NCBI GenBank assembly: GCA_002309155.1
Contig: DBXB01000027.1
Span: 77,752 to 114,756 of the forward strand
Origin: Bacteroidales bacterium UBA1223
GTDB lineage: Bacteria > Bacteroidota > Bacteroidia > Bacteroidales > P3
Reading direction: 5' to 3'
Length of the DNA stretch: 37,005 nt
This document shows, piece after piece, positions 25,836-33,157 of the stretch. Position numbers and translations under genes: made by a program. The notes under the pieces are model-generated. The model was not told where the DNA came from and did not search any database. It worked only from the letters and a program-made list of their open reading frames with translations. Positions within the stretch are counted from its first letter, which is position 1. Each line of letters begins with the position of its first letter.

Positions 25836-25865
25836 AGAATATATATTTGTCTATAAAACAAAATG

Positions 25866-25873
25866 CAAAAATA
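25866..25873 (-). promoter_or_regulatory. Candidate -7 promoter box for the WG-repeat gene
   Basis: On the minus strand the bases read TATTTTTG, an exact match to TAnnTTTG, about 30 bases before the WG-repeat start. No convincing -33 box was found. Confidence 0.4.
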
Positions 25874-25986
25874 GCATTTTTTCGACAATAATTGAAAAAA
25901 ACTATAAAAGAATTTTTTGGGTATCTTGACATACCGTGACTGCGAAGACCCCGTGGAGCATCGCGGTTATTTGGGTTTCCGTATTA

Positions 25987-26331
25987 TCATGATTCCTTAG
26001 GAGAGAGATGCTTGAGCCAGTCGGTGCAGGCTTGTCGAGGAGTTAGATCGGACTGAACCTCAAGACTGTAAGCTGAACGTTCGAAAGGAATCTCCCTGTA
26101 TGCCTTCATCGAGTCACGATAGCGGATAAGGTTTGCAATCCAGAAAAGCAGATAGAGCAGGTAGAATGGGATGATGAGTAATGACGCCTGTTGCCATATA
26201 TGAATGGTTTCGTGACGCATCTCACTCTCCGTCAGTCGACCTTTGTTGTGTATCACAAAAGGGAAGATGGTGATAGCATGGAATTTGCGAGGCGGGAACC
26301 GCCTGCAGTGTATGACAATGGGTATGGGCAT
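25987..26331 (-). CDS. Small membrane protein with HExxH zinc-protease motif
   Basis: A 114-residue protein. The segment SEMRHETIHIWQQ holds HExxH (His40, Glu41, His44), followed by a hydrophobic helix (about residues 50-70) and then IPFERSAYSLE, where Glu84 could be the third zinc ligand. This compact HExxH-helix-FERxAY arrangement recurs in Bacteroidales proteins of unknown function. The gene is three bases downstream of the thioesterase gene, so the two are probably co-translated. Whether it is an active peptidase is open. Confidence 0.7.
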   Translation of the reverse strand: MPIPIVIHCRRFPPRKFHAITIFPFVIHNKGRLTESEMRHETIHIWQQASLLIIPFYLLYLLFWIANLIRYRDSMKAYREIPFERSAYSLEVQSDLTPRQACTDWLKHLSPKES

Positions 26332-26334
26332 CGG

Positions 26335-26727
26335 TCAGGATTGTTGTCTCTTGCCCTCTACTTTTGCGGTGAATTTTGCGGTGTCAATCACAAATCGTTC
26401 ATGGGTCCCTTCGCCTATTAGTCCACATTCGTCATAGGCTTTGACGCTGAAGACGAGTCTGCGGCGGTCTATCTCCACCAATTCGCTGTCGCACCATACT
26501 CGCATCCCTATTGGTGTGGCAGAGAGGTGGCTAACGTCAAGATGTGTGCCCACTGTTCCCTCGCCCTCGGCGAGCAGGGGCAGAACGCTGTCGTTGCAAG
26601 TCTTTTCGATTAGTGCTATCATCATTGGGGTGGCGAAGACATCCACAAGTCCGCTGCCCACCCTTGCTGCGCTCATTTCCGGAGTCACCACCTGTTCGAG
26701 GTGACCTTTGATTCCAATCTCAATCAT
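26335..26727 (-). CDS. FlK-type hotdog thioesterase
   Basis: A 130-residue single hotdog domain. It aligns with fluoroacetyl-CoA thioesterase FlK: Thr33 in FATPMMI, Glu41 in IEKTC and His67 in LDVSHLS have the same 8- and 26-residue spacing as the Thr42/Glu50/His76 triad of FlK. FATPMMIALIE and VGTHLDVSHL are the family signatures. Activity on fluoroacetyl-CoA is unlikely in this organism; a general acyl-CoA detoxifying role is more probable. Confidence 0.85.
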   Translation of the reverse strand: MIEIGIKGHLEQVVTPEMSAARVGSGLVDVFATPMMIALIEKTCNDSVLPLLAEGEGTVGTHLDVSHLSATPIGMRVWCDSELVEIDRRRLVFSVKAYDECGLIGEGTHERFVIDTAKFTAKVEGKRQQS

Positions 26728-26765
26728 ATACTTTCAGTTTTAGGCGATTATAATCATAAAATATA

Positions 26766-26797
26766 ACGACACGGCAAGAAAAATATTGCCGTGTCGT
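26766..26797. promoter_or_regulatory. 12-bp perfect inverted repeat upstream of the thioesterase gene
   Basis: ACGACACGGCAA (26766-26777) and TTGCCGTGTCGT (26786-26797) are perfect inverted repeats around an A-rich 8-base loop. The structure lies 39 bases before the thioesterase start. On the minus strand the following sequence is T-rich (TTATATTTTA), so it may be an operator, a leader hairpin or an intrinsic terminator. Confidence 0.6.
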
Positions 26798-26837
26798 ATG
26801 TGAAAAAATCCCAATGCAGAATGCATGAGTCCGATTT

Positions 26838-27095
26838 CAAACGCCCTGAAAGGGCTACAAGCAGTCAGCTTAGGGCAACGCCCTATGAGATAGTCAATGA
26901 GTTAGCAAACGCCCTGAAAGGGCATAAGATAGTAATGTCGTTTTTCAAGTAGAATCATTTCTTTTTCTTCGTAATTTTGCAATAATTTCGGTGTAAAATA
27001 AAAGTTGAAAACAATCATTATTTGACTATAACACAAGAATTAGCAAACGCCCTGAAAGGGCATAAGATAAAAATATTGTTTTCAGGTAGATATAT
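26838..27095. repeat. GCCCTGAAAGGGC palindromic repeats (three copies)
   Basis: CAAACGCCCTGAAAGGGC occurs at 26838, 26906 and 27044. The last two copies share 30 identical bases (26902-26931 and 27040-27069) and a similar further 25 bases. The first copy has a companion palindrome AGGGCAACGCCCT at 26873-26885. This is the common Bacteroidota REP-like family. Together with the AT-rich words after it, these fill the 583-bp gap 26728-27310, in which no gene was found. Confidence 0.85.
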
Positions 27096-27130
27096 GTGTT
27101 ATACTGCAATATGGTTGTCTGAAAATTGTA

Positions 27131-27209
27131 AAATAATGCAATTTGAACAGGTGATTTTATGCATAATAATGCAATGTAAAATAAAAATTATTGCAAAATA
27201 ATGCAATTT
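27131..27209. repeat. AAATAATGCAATTT direct repeats upstream of the ATPase gene
   Basis: The 14-mer AAATAATGCAATTT is exact at 27131-27144 and 27196-27209, with a partial copy at 27163-27176 (ATAATAATGCAATG). A further exact copy lies beyond the gene at 28672-28685. An inverted pair of ATTATTGCAAAAT words (26976 and 27190) overlaps the set. Confidence 0.75.
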
Positions 27210-27222
27210 ATTATTTTTTCTG

Positions 27223-27230
27223 TATCTTTG
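27223..27230 (+). promoter_or_regulatory. Candidate -7 promoter box for the ATPase gene
   Basis: TATCTTTG is an exact TAnnTTTG match located 80 bases before the ATPase start. A -33 TTTG at the usual distance is missing. Confidence 0.45.
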
Positions 27231-27310
27231 CATCAGAAAAAAATCTTATTTTTGCACTGCAAAAATGGTCGAAAATGCAACTAAATTTGCAGTAATAAAT
27301 TTATAATACA

Positions 27311-28630
27311 ATGATTATCAATAGAGATGGATATATTAAAGAACTTGTCAACAAGCGTTGGAACGGCAAGGTGAAAATCATCACCGGTATCCGTCGCTGC
27401 GGAAAATCGTTCCTCCTGTCGACCCTCTACAAGGAGTACCTCAAGGCCGAAGGAGTGGCTGACGACTGCTTCGTGGAAATAGCGCTGGACAAGCGCGCCA
27501 ATCTGAAGTATCGCAATCCCAACATGCTTTATGACTATGTCCTCAGCCGTACTCAGGATATGTCGAAGCGCTACTATGTGTTCGTCGACGAGATACAATT
27601 GTCGTTCAAGGTGAAAAACTCCGACATCGACGAAAGCCAGGTGCCAGAGGAGGATAAGGAGATGCTCTACATCACCTTTTACGACATACTGAACGACCTG
27701 ATGGGGCGCGGCAATCTCGACCTCTACGTCACCGGCTCCAACTCGAAGATGCTCTCCAAAGACATTGTCACCAACTTCCGCGACCGCGGGTCGGAAATCA
27801 AGGTCTATCCACTCTCGTTCAAGGAGTTCTATCCCGTTTCGGGTCTCGAAAAAGCCGATGCGTTGGAGGAATACCTCACTTATGGCGGTATGCCGCTGGT
27901 GGTGCTTGAGAAGGACGAGCCCGAGAAACGGAAATACCTCAAAGGGCTGCACAAACGGGTTTATATCAAGGATATCGTGGAACGCTACAAGCTGAAGGAC
28001 GACGAGGTGCTGGAGGCACTGATCGATGCGTTGTATTCCGCTGTCGGTTCATTGTCTAACCCCCATAATATGGCTAATGCGGCAGGTTCGCTGATGAAGC
28101 GCAGCACCTCCGACCACACCATCAAGAACTACCTAGATTTTGTGGAAGACGCCTACCTGTTTGCAAGCGCCAAACGCTACGACGTGAAGGGTAAGCGTTA
28201 TTTCGAGAACCTCCAGAAATACTACGCAATGGACACCGGCTTGCGCAATGCCAAACTGAACTTCCGCCAGCAGGAGAAGTCGCACCTGATGGAGAATATG
28301 ATCTTCATCGAGCTGTTGCGCAGAGGCTACAGCGTGGATGTGGGCTTGGTGGAAGTGACCACCGTAAAGGAGGGCAAGAAGCAGCAGTCGCAGTATGAGA
28401 TTGATTTCATCGTCAACACTGGGCGCGAGAAAGTCTATGTCCAGTCTGCTCTGAATGTGGACACCGAGGCTAAGCGCAACCAAGAGACCTTCTCGTTGAA
28501 GAACTCTGGCGACTTCTTCCGCAAGATTGTGATTGTGGACGGCAACGCAAAACCTTGGATTGACGAAGACGGCATCACCTACGCAGGTGTTATCCCCTTC
28601 CTGCTGGACGAGACAATTTTAAATATTTAA
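27311..28630 (+). CDS. AAA-family ATPase with DUF4143 domain
   Basis: A 439-residue cytosolic protein of the AAA_14/DUF4143 family, very common and often multicopy in Bacteroidota. The P-loop is GIRRCGKS (Gly26-Ser33), Walker B is YYVFVDEIQ (Asp93-Glu94) and VTGSNSKML is the sensor region. The second half (from about residue 210, RVYIKDIVERYKL, to the end) is the DUF4143 domain, with a PD-(D/E)xK-like stretch (YEIDFIVN) that may be inactive. Biological function is unknown. It is the only plus-strand gene between 22.3 kb and the right edge, and its base composition looks more GC-rich than its flanks. Confidence 0.88.
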   Translation: MIINRDGYIKELVNKRWNGKVKIITGIRRCGKSFLLSTLYKEYLKAEGVADDCFVEIALDKRANLKYRNPNMLYDYVLSRTQDMSKRYYVFVDEIQLSFKVKNSDIDESQVPEEDKEMLYITFYDILNDLMGRGNLDLYVTGSNSKMLSKDIVTNFRDRGSEIKVYPLSFKEFYPVSGLEKADALEEYLTYGGMPLVVLEKDEPEKRKYLKGLHKRVYIKDIVERYKLKDDEVLEALIDALYSAVGSLSNPHNMANAAGSLMKRSTSDHTIKNYLDFVEDAYLFASAKRYDVKGKRYFENLQKYYAMDTGLRNAKLNFRQQEKSHLMENMIFIELLRRGYSVDVGLVEVTTVKEGKKQQSQYEIDFIVNTGREKVYVQSALNVDTEAKRNQETFSLKNSGDFFRKIVIVDGNAKPWIDEDGITYAGVIPFLLDETILNI

Positions 28631-28671
28631 TACGTTAAACCCCTCCCAAACAATCCTTTTTGCTATTCCAG

Positions 28672-28760
28672 AAATAATGCAATTTTTCCTTCTTCTATCA
28701 TACCTCATACCTCATACATCTTCCATCAAACATCATACATAATACATCATCCTTCTTCCC
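28672..28760. repeat. AAATAATGCAATTT copy and CATAC-word repeat
   Basis: An exact AAATAATGCAATTT lies at 28672-28685, 42 bases after the ATPase stop. It is followed by irregular repetition of CATACCT/CATACAT words up to the end of the convergent lipoprotein gene. No clear intrinsic terminator was seen. Confidence 0.6.
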
Positions 28761-29420
28761 TCATAAACTATAATACTTTTTGCTTACGCCTTTCGATTCG
28801 TATGCCTGCTTATATGCGTAGTTCAGTTGAGGACAACTCCATTCATCGTATTTCATTCCATAAAGGGTGTCGACAACCTTTTCGTTTACTTTGTAGATGA
28901 ATCCGTCCCATTTCTCGAAGGGGTTGTATGAATGATATATGCATTTTGCTTCAGTCGAAAGAATCTCCTCAAATACACCATTCTGAAGTTTATAAATATA
29001 CGTGAGCAATGTCCTGTCAAGATAGTGAATACTACTCTTGATTAATCCTGTGTGTTCGATATACTCGGGATCTATTCCGCAGTATTGAGCCGACACTATG
29101 CCTGCATGTTGCGTTAGGATGAGGCTCCATTCCCCAAAACTCATACCATTGAGGCATAATTCAGGAATGCTGTCGTCATCAATATAGCAGAGGGCGTATC
29201 TCTTACTAACAAAACCTTCTTCGAGGCTGTCGTGAACGTAGTTGTTATATAGCGTTGCCCACTCTTCGTGATGATCGGCAATACGGAAATCTTTGGAATC
29301 GATTATCGCATCCTCGCCGAATACGTCCATGCTGTCAGAGCAATTATCAATAGAATCGGGCTGGTGTTTGCATGCGATGAGGCATAGAATGCATACTGCA
29401 AAAACAATAACTGGTTTCAT
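28761..29420 (-). CDS. Putative lipoprotein, unknown function
   Basis: A 219-residue protein with a lipoprotein signal sequence (VFAVCILCLIACKH, lipidated Cys17). The segment YALCYIDDDSIPELCLNG resembles the calcium-loop-like D-D-S-I-P-E-L motif of exported proteins of the type often described as VCBS or EF-hand-like. The rest is mixed alpha/beta without a known motif. Its start overlaps the previous stop by one base (TAATG), so it is coupled to the 164-residue lipoprotein. Confidence 0.7.
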   Translation of the reverse strand: MKPVIVFAVCILCLIACKHQPDSIDNCSDSMDVFGEDAIIDSKDFRIADHHEEWATLYNNYVHDSLEEGFVSKRYALCYIDDDSIPELCLNGMSFGEWSLILTQHAGIVSAQYCGIDPEYIEHTGLIKSSIHYLDRTLLTYIYKLQNGVFEEILSTEAKCIYHSYNPFEKWDGFIYKVNEKVVDTLYGMKYDEWSCPQLNYAYKQAYESKGVSKKYYSL

Positions 29421-29914
29421 TATAAATTACAATTAAACATTATTACCGTACCACCTTTTTCAGAACTTAATGGGCGTAAGCGGATTGTATTACCATTGCG
29501 CCAACAATAGTTGTCTGGCTCTTCTTCGCTTGCTGTACCATATATGTGGTTGAGATAATTGACTACAGCTTTTACTTTAGGATCATCCATTTGTGTGCTT
29601 GAAATCAAAGTAACGCCGTCATCGTGCAAATTGATGCCGAACCCCACTTCACCAATGGTCAATACTCGTCCATCAACCGATAACATATCATCCTCCGCCG
29701 CAATCGCTTGTATCTGTTGCATGATATGAGTGGAATCATCCATCAATATCGTTTTCCCGAAAAATGGAACGGAGTCATTGTTATGCACCACAATGTTCTC
29801 CCCTGGATTATTTTCCACTCCTGCTTTTTGCACAATAGTATCGTTTGGGTTGTTTTTCCCATTGCACCCTACAAGGGTTAGGATGCCTAAAGCTATGATA
29901 ATAATCTGTTTCAT
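29420..29914 (-). CDS. Putative lipoprotein, unknown function
   Basis: A 164-residue protein with signal sequence and lipobox LVGC (MKQIIIIALGILTLVGCNG). After an Asn/Asp-rich linker, the folded part (about residues 55-164) is alpha/beta with no named motif. It belongs to the operon of small membrane and lipoproteins, 36 bases after the 73-residue gene and overlapping the next one by a base. Confidence 0.65.
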   Translation of the reverse strand: MKQIIIIALGILTLVGCNGKNNPNDTIVQKAGVENNPGENIVVHNNDSVPFFGKTILMDDSTHIMQQIQAIAAEDDMLSVDGRVLTIGEVGFGINLHDDGVTLISSTQMDDPKVKAVVNYLNHIYGTASEEEPDNYCWRNGNTIRLRPLSSEKGGTVIMFNCNL

Positions 29915-29950
29915 CTTTTTTTCTGTTATAACATGGTTATTATTGTTTTG

Positions 29951-30172
29951 TTATCCTTCCATTGACAATTGTTGTTTTGCTTCGGATGCTACATTATTCC
30001 TCATTTCTATTCTTTCGTGGTATTTTATTCTTCGGCGAATGGCAAGGATGATCATGGGCCAGGCGATAAGTACACTTATGATATCCATCATCCAACTGGC
30101 AAAACTATTATTGTATTCTACTTCGTTGTTGAATTTCTCGATTTCTTCGAGAGTCATCTCTTCTTTTCTCAT
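29951..30172 (-). CDS. Small single-pass membrane protein (73 aa)
   Basis: An acidic N-terminal helix (EEMTLEEIEKFNNEVEYN), one membrane segment (MMDIISVLIAWPMIILAI) and a basic RRRIKYHER stretch directly after it, giving an N-out/C-in topology by the positive-inside rule. No family recognised. It starts three bases after the stop of the 56-residue gene, a tight spacing that supports its being real. Confidence 0.6.
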   Translation of the reverse strand: MRKEEMTLEEIEKFNNEVEYNNSFASWMMDIISVLIAWPMIILAIRRRIKYHERIEMRNNVASEAKQQLSMEG

Positions 30173-30175
30173 GGC

Positions 30176-30346
30176 TTATTTTGTTTTATTGTTGTTTTCA
30201 TTGTTATTCTTTTGTTTTGCATAATACAGCAGGGTAATACCTAATCCGAGCCAGAAGAGCGGGCCGACCGCACTATTTTCAGTAAATATAGCCCCCATCA
30301 GTGAAAATCCACCAAAGACAACGCAAATCCATCCAAATACTTTCAT
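30176..30346 (-). CDS. Very small membrane protein (56 aa)
   Basis: The frame from ATG at 30346 to TAA at 30176-30178 encodes MKVFGWICVVFGGFSLMG... with two hydrophobic segments (about residues 4-22 and 28-43) and a hydrophilic Asn/Lys-rich tail. It fits exactly between its neighbours, with three bases to the gene on each side, so an operon member is likely despite its size. Function unknown. Confidence 0.6.
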   Translation of the reverse strand: MKVFGWICVVFGGFSLMGAIFTENSAVGPLFWLGLGITLLYYAKQKNNNENNNKTK

Positions 30347-30349
30347 GAT

Positions 30350-30538
30350 TTAGTCCTCCTTTTCTTTTTGTTCAACATTTTTGATTTTCTTTGAGCACAG
30401 CACCGCTATCAAGCCGATGAAGACGTTGAATAGAGAGATGATAAATGCCAAACCGAAACCGATTTTTCTGGAGCGGCCCAAGCATCCGACTCCGTACGCG
30501 AGACTTACCGCGATTACTAAAAAGAAGATTGTTTCCAT
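30350..30538 (-). CDS. Small two-helix membrane protein (62 aa)
   Basis: Two hydrophobic helices (about residues 3-20 and 27-48) separated by a short basic turn (RSRKIG), then a charged tail (KKIKNVEQKEKED). First gene of the five-gene small-protein operon, preceded by the 36-bp element shared with the helicase gene. Function unknown. Confidence 0.6.
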   Translation of the reverse strand: METIFFLVIAVSLAYGVGCLGRSRKIGFGLAFIISLFNVFIGLIAVLCSKKIKNVEQKEKED

Positions 30539-30560
30539 TTTATTGTTTTTAATTGTTACA

Positions 30561-30596
30561 ACCCTTTATGACGAAAAGATACCAAAGGTTAACAAG
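30561..30596 (-). promoter_or_regulatory. Shared 36-bp upstream element, copy 1
   Basis: On the minus strand it begins TGTTAACCTTTGG and continues TATCTTTTCGTCATAAAGGG. It matches the copy at 32681-32716 at 28 of 36 positions with no gap. It overlaps the helicase stop codon and lies 23-58 bases before the 62-residue membrane protein. TATCTTTT resembles the TAnnTTTG promoter box. Confidence 0.6.
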
Positions 30597-32655
30597 CTGT
30601 ATTTTTTATTTTGCGTATTTTTCGAGAAAACTGTTTGAACTCAGAATTGTCCTGATCCGAATTATCAAGTTTTTTCTTGAAATCGCCATCAGACACCTTT
30701 GTATCATTAAAGGCATTTACCAAGTCATTTTCTTCATCATCCTCGCCCATCTCTATGGTAATGTTATTTGATAGAGCCTCTTTACGGATTATCTCGTATG
30801 CCGGAAGATAACTGGGGGCCAGTTTAATCAGATGCTGACAGGTGTCAATATTGGAATTCCCTAATTGTTCATTGAGTTCAGCCTCAAAGAGGTATTGCTT
30901 CATATCGACAACAATCTTTTCATCCAACCCGGTGTTGGCTTTGCGAATCTGTTTGGTCATATCCAATGCTTCATTGTAGCGGCAAAGACGCAGTAATGCC
31001 TTCCCTTTGATAAACGTAGCTTCGGGACAAGCACGACGGTCGAGAACCAGATTGGCATATCCGACAGCTTCTTCAAACCGTCCTCCATAAAGACACAGCA
31101 TTGCATTCAGGAAGTTGCACGTCATACTGCAATCTTTGAGCAGAGGAATTCCTTCCGTCATTCCATTCAGGCATTTGTCATCCAGCATAACGTCGTACAT
31201 TTTCTTTGCCATCAACGCTGCGTTACGGTAATCTCTGGCCTTTATTATCTCCAAGCAACGACGCAGACAAACCTTGGCTGCGCCATCATAGTCTTTCTTC
31301 CCCAAGTTTTTGTACAGCATTTGCCCAAACAATAGTTCTTCGTCTATCACCTCCATATTGTTGAACGAATTGGAGTAAGCCTTGATTTCTGCATTTTGAA
31401 TAATATGGGCGTGTTTTATCTTGTTGCTTAGAGTCAATCCCTCCAATGTACGCATACGGCTGACCGCCACGTATGTCTGACCCGGAGCGAAGGTTCCGCG
31501 AGTGAGATCAAGATGCATCCGGTCAAACGTCATACCTTGCGACTTATGGATGGTGATTGCCCAAGCCAATTTCAGCGGATACTGGGTAAAGGTCCCAACC
31601 ACTTGACTTTCTACCTCCATCTTTTCCTCGTTATATACACTCTCGCGACTCTCCCAAACCATCTTCTTCATAGAGATTTGTTTGCCGCTCTTCAGGCGTA
31701 CCTGTATCCCATCTTCGTCAAGTTTAGAGACAATGGCTATGGTTCCATTTACGCATTCCTGCGAGAAATCATTGTGGCAGATGATCACCTGTGCGCCTTC
31801 TTTAAGCCGCAGTTGCATTGGTACAGGGGAGTCTTTTATGCGGAAATCACCATCAATCTCACCCTCATAGCAGTATTCCTCAGCATCGATATCGGACAAT
31901 TTAAGGTCGTTAATCTGGTCGGCGCACTTGTTGTATGCAGTTAGTGTCACAGCATAATCACCCACATCACTCTCATTACTTACCTGCTGATTTAGTATGT
32001 CCAGGTCGGAATTAGTATTTTCTCCCAAACGCATCCTGTCCAGAATCTCCAAGAAATCAATGTCGTTTTGTCGGTACACTTTCTGGAATTCAATCTTCGG
32101 CAGATTGATGCGCTTCATAACATCGGCTTTGTAGAAATAGGGTGTTCCATTGCCATACATTTCACTTAGCAACTCGTCATCTGCGGAACCGCTTTTCACA
32201 ACCGGTGGCAACTGGAAGAGGTCGCCTACAAACACCACCTGCTTGCCTCCGAAAGGCAAGTGCGACTTGGTAAGGCTACGCAGGAAACGGTCTATTACGT
32301 CCACCCAATCACATCGCACCATTGAAGCTTCATCGATGATAATAGTGTCGATCTTCATCAAAACAGCCCTCTTGTTCTCGGATACTTCAGGCCAATCCTT
32401 CGGTCCCATAGCTGTAAACGGAAGTCCAAAGAATGAATGAAGGGTTTGTCCACCGACATTCATTGCGGCAATGCCAGTAGGAGCTAGCACCAAGAAATTC
32501 TTCTTGATGAGCTTTTGAATACCCTTAATAAAAGTGGTCTTACCAGTACCAGCCTTACCGGTGATAAAGAGGCTGGTGTTAGTGTTTTCTACGAGGTCAA
32601 AAGCCTTCTGTTGTTCAACATTTGTCGGGTCAATTTTGAATTCTGTGTTCTCCAT
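30589..32655 (-). CDS. Pif1-like superfamily 1 helicase with TPR-like C-terminus
   Basis: A 688-residue protein. The N-terminal two-thirds is a Pif1/RecD-type 5'-3' helicase: P-loop GKAGTGKT (Gly33-Thr40), LAPTGIAA motif Ia, IIIDEASM motif II (Asp108-Glu109), VFVGDLFQLPPV motif III and AITIHKSQGMTFDR plus TYVAVSRMR near residues 360-405. From about residue 450 a helical region with TPR character follows (FEEAVGYANLVLD...CRYNEALDMTKQI), which classical Pif1 proteins lack. Such helicases resolve DNA secondary structures or stalled forks. It is preceded by a perfect 20-bp inverted repeat. Confidence 0.87.
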   Translation of the reverse strand: MENTEFKIDPTNVEQQKAFDLVENTNTSLFITGKAGTGKTTFIKGIQKLIKKNFLVLAPTGIAAMNVGGQTLHSFFGLPFTAMGPKDWPEVSENKRAVLMKIDTIIIDEASMVRCDWVDVIDRFLRSLTKSHLPFGGKQVVFVGDLFQLPPVVKSGSADDELLSEMYGNGTPYFYKADVMKRINLPKIEFQKVYRQNDIDFLEILDRMRLGENTNSDLDILNQQVSNESDVGDYAVTLTAYNKCADQINDLKLSDIDAEEYCYEGEIDGDFRIKDSPVPMQLRLKEGAQVIICHNDFSQECVNGTIAIVSKLDEDGIQVRLKSGKQISMKKMVWESRESVYNEEKMEVESQVVGTFTQYPLKLAWAITIHKSQGMTFDRMHLDLTRGTFAPGQTYVAVSRMRTLEGLTLSNKIKHAHIIQNAEIKAYSNSFNNMEVIDEELLFGQMLYKNLGKKDYDGAAKVCLRRCLEIIKARDYRNAALMAKKMYDVMLDDKCLNGMTEGIPLLKDCSMTCNFLNAMLCLYGGRFEEAVGYANLVLDRRACPEATFIKGKALLRLCRYNEALDMTKQIRKANTGLDEKIVVDMKQYLFEAELNEQLGNSNIDTCQHLIKLAPSYLPAYEIIRKEALSNNITIEMGEDDEENDLVNAFNDTKVSDGDFKKKLDNSDQDNSEFKQFSRKIRKIKNTAC

Positions 32656-32657
32656 AA

Positions 32658-32716
32658 TGTTAACCTTTTGCTTGTTTCTGTCCTTTTATGACAAAAACAA
32701 GCAAAAGGTTAACACG
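32658..32716 (-). promoter_or_regulatory. Perfect 20-bp inverted repeat and shared element, copy 2
   Basis: TGTTAACCTTTTGCTTGTTT (32658-32677) and its exact complement (32695-32714) are separated by 17 bases and begin three bases upstream of the helicase ATG. The right arm and the loop together (32681-32716) form the second copy of the 36-bp element also found at 30561-30596. It looks like an operator or leader hairpin of the helicase gene. Confidence 0.75.
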
Positions 32717-32725
32717 GAAGAATAT

Positions 32726-33028
32726 TTATTCTACTGAATACGTAAGATAATATGTAATCTTCAAGAGGGTTGGATTATTACAATCAGGAGATTCCGCTGA
32801 TTGCCACTCATTTTCTTTATAGATTTTGACGTTACTACTATTTGGGGAAATTAAACTTTGTAAGTGTCGTATATGGTTTTCTACTTCTAATTGGCAAAAT
32901 GGTCGCCCCATACCAATTATTTGAGCGGCACAACCTGTTTCATCTAATTGTTTGATAATATTAGACCAGTCAATGAACTCCTCTTTACTACCTGCGTCAA
33001 ATGACACCTTAATTGTTTGTTGTTTCAT
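32726..33028 (-). CDS. Conserved-looking orphan protein, 100 aa
   Basis: I place the start at the ATG read from 33028 (MKQQTIKVSFDAGSKEEF); an upstream ATG at 33076 would add sixteen residues with a random-looking start (MFMFFVPRLL). The product is a small acidic alpha/beta protein with no signal peptide, membrane segment or motif that I recognise. It lies 129 bases downstream of the TPR-CHAT gene on the same strand, so it may be read through from that operon or have its own promoter. Its link to the CHAT system is only positional. Confidence 0.6.
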   Translation of the reverse strand: MKQQTIKVSFDAGSKEEFIDWSNIIKQLDETGCAAQIIGMGRPFCQLEVENHIRHLQSLISPNSSNVKIYKENEWQSAESPDCNNPTLLKITYYLTYSVE

Positions 33029-33157
33029 AATATCATTTTTTATCATTAATAATCTTGGTACAAAGAACATGAACACATCTAATACAATTGCCAGATTTGT
33101 TCGTTTTTTTGACTGCTAAGATAGCATATTTTAATGATATTATGGATTATTTTTTTA

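Noticed and set aside
25932..25968. Possible intrinsic terminator after the HExxH gene (ACCGTGACTGC/GCATCGCGGT)
   Set aside because: The stem has a mismatch and a bulge, the loop is long, and no T run follows on the minus strand.
26825..26893. 22-codon frame (MSPISNALKG...) across a palindromic repeat
   Set aside because: The peptide is what the GCCCTGAAAGGGC / AGGGCAACGCCCT repeat reads as; typical repeat artefact rather than a gene.
27281..27952. Open frame of 223 codons antisense to the DUF4143 ATPase
   Set aside because: The plus-strand frame has P-loop and Walker B motifs; the antisense frame has none.
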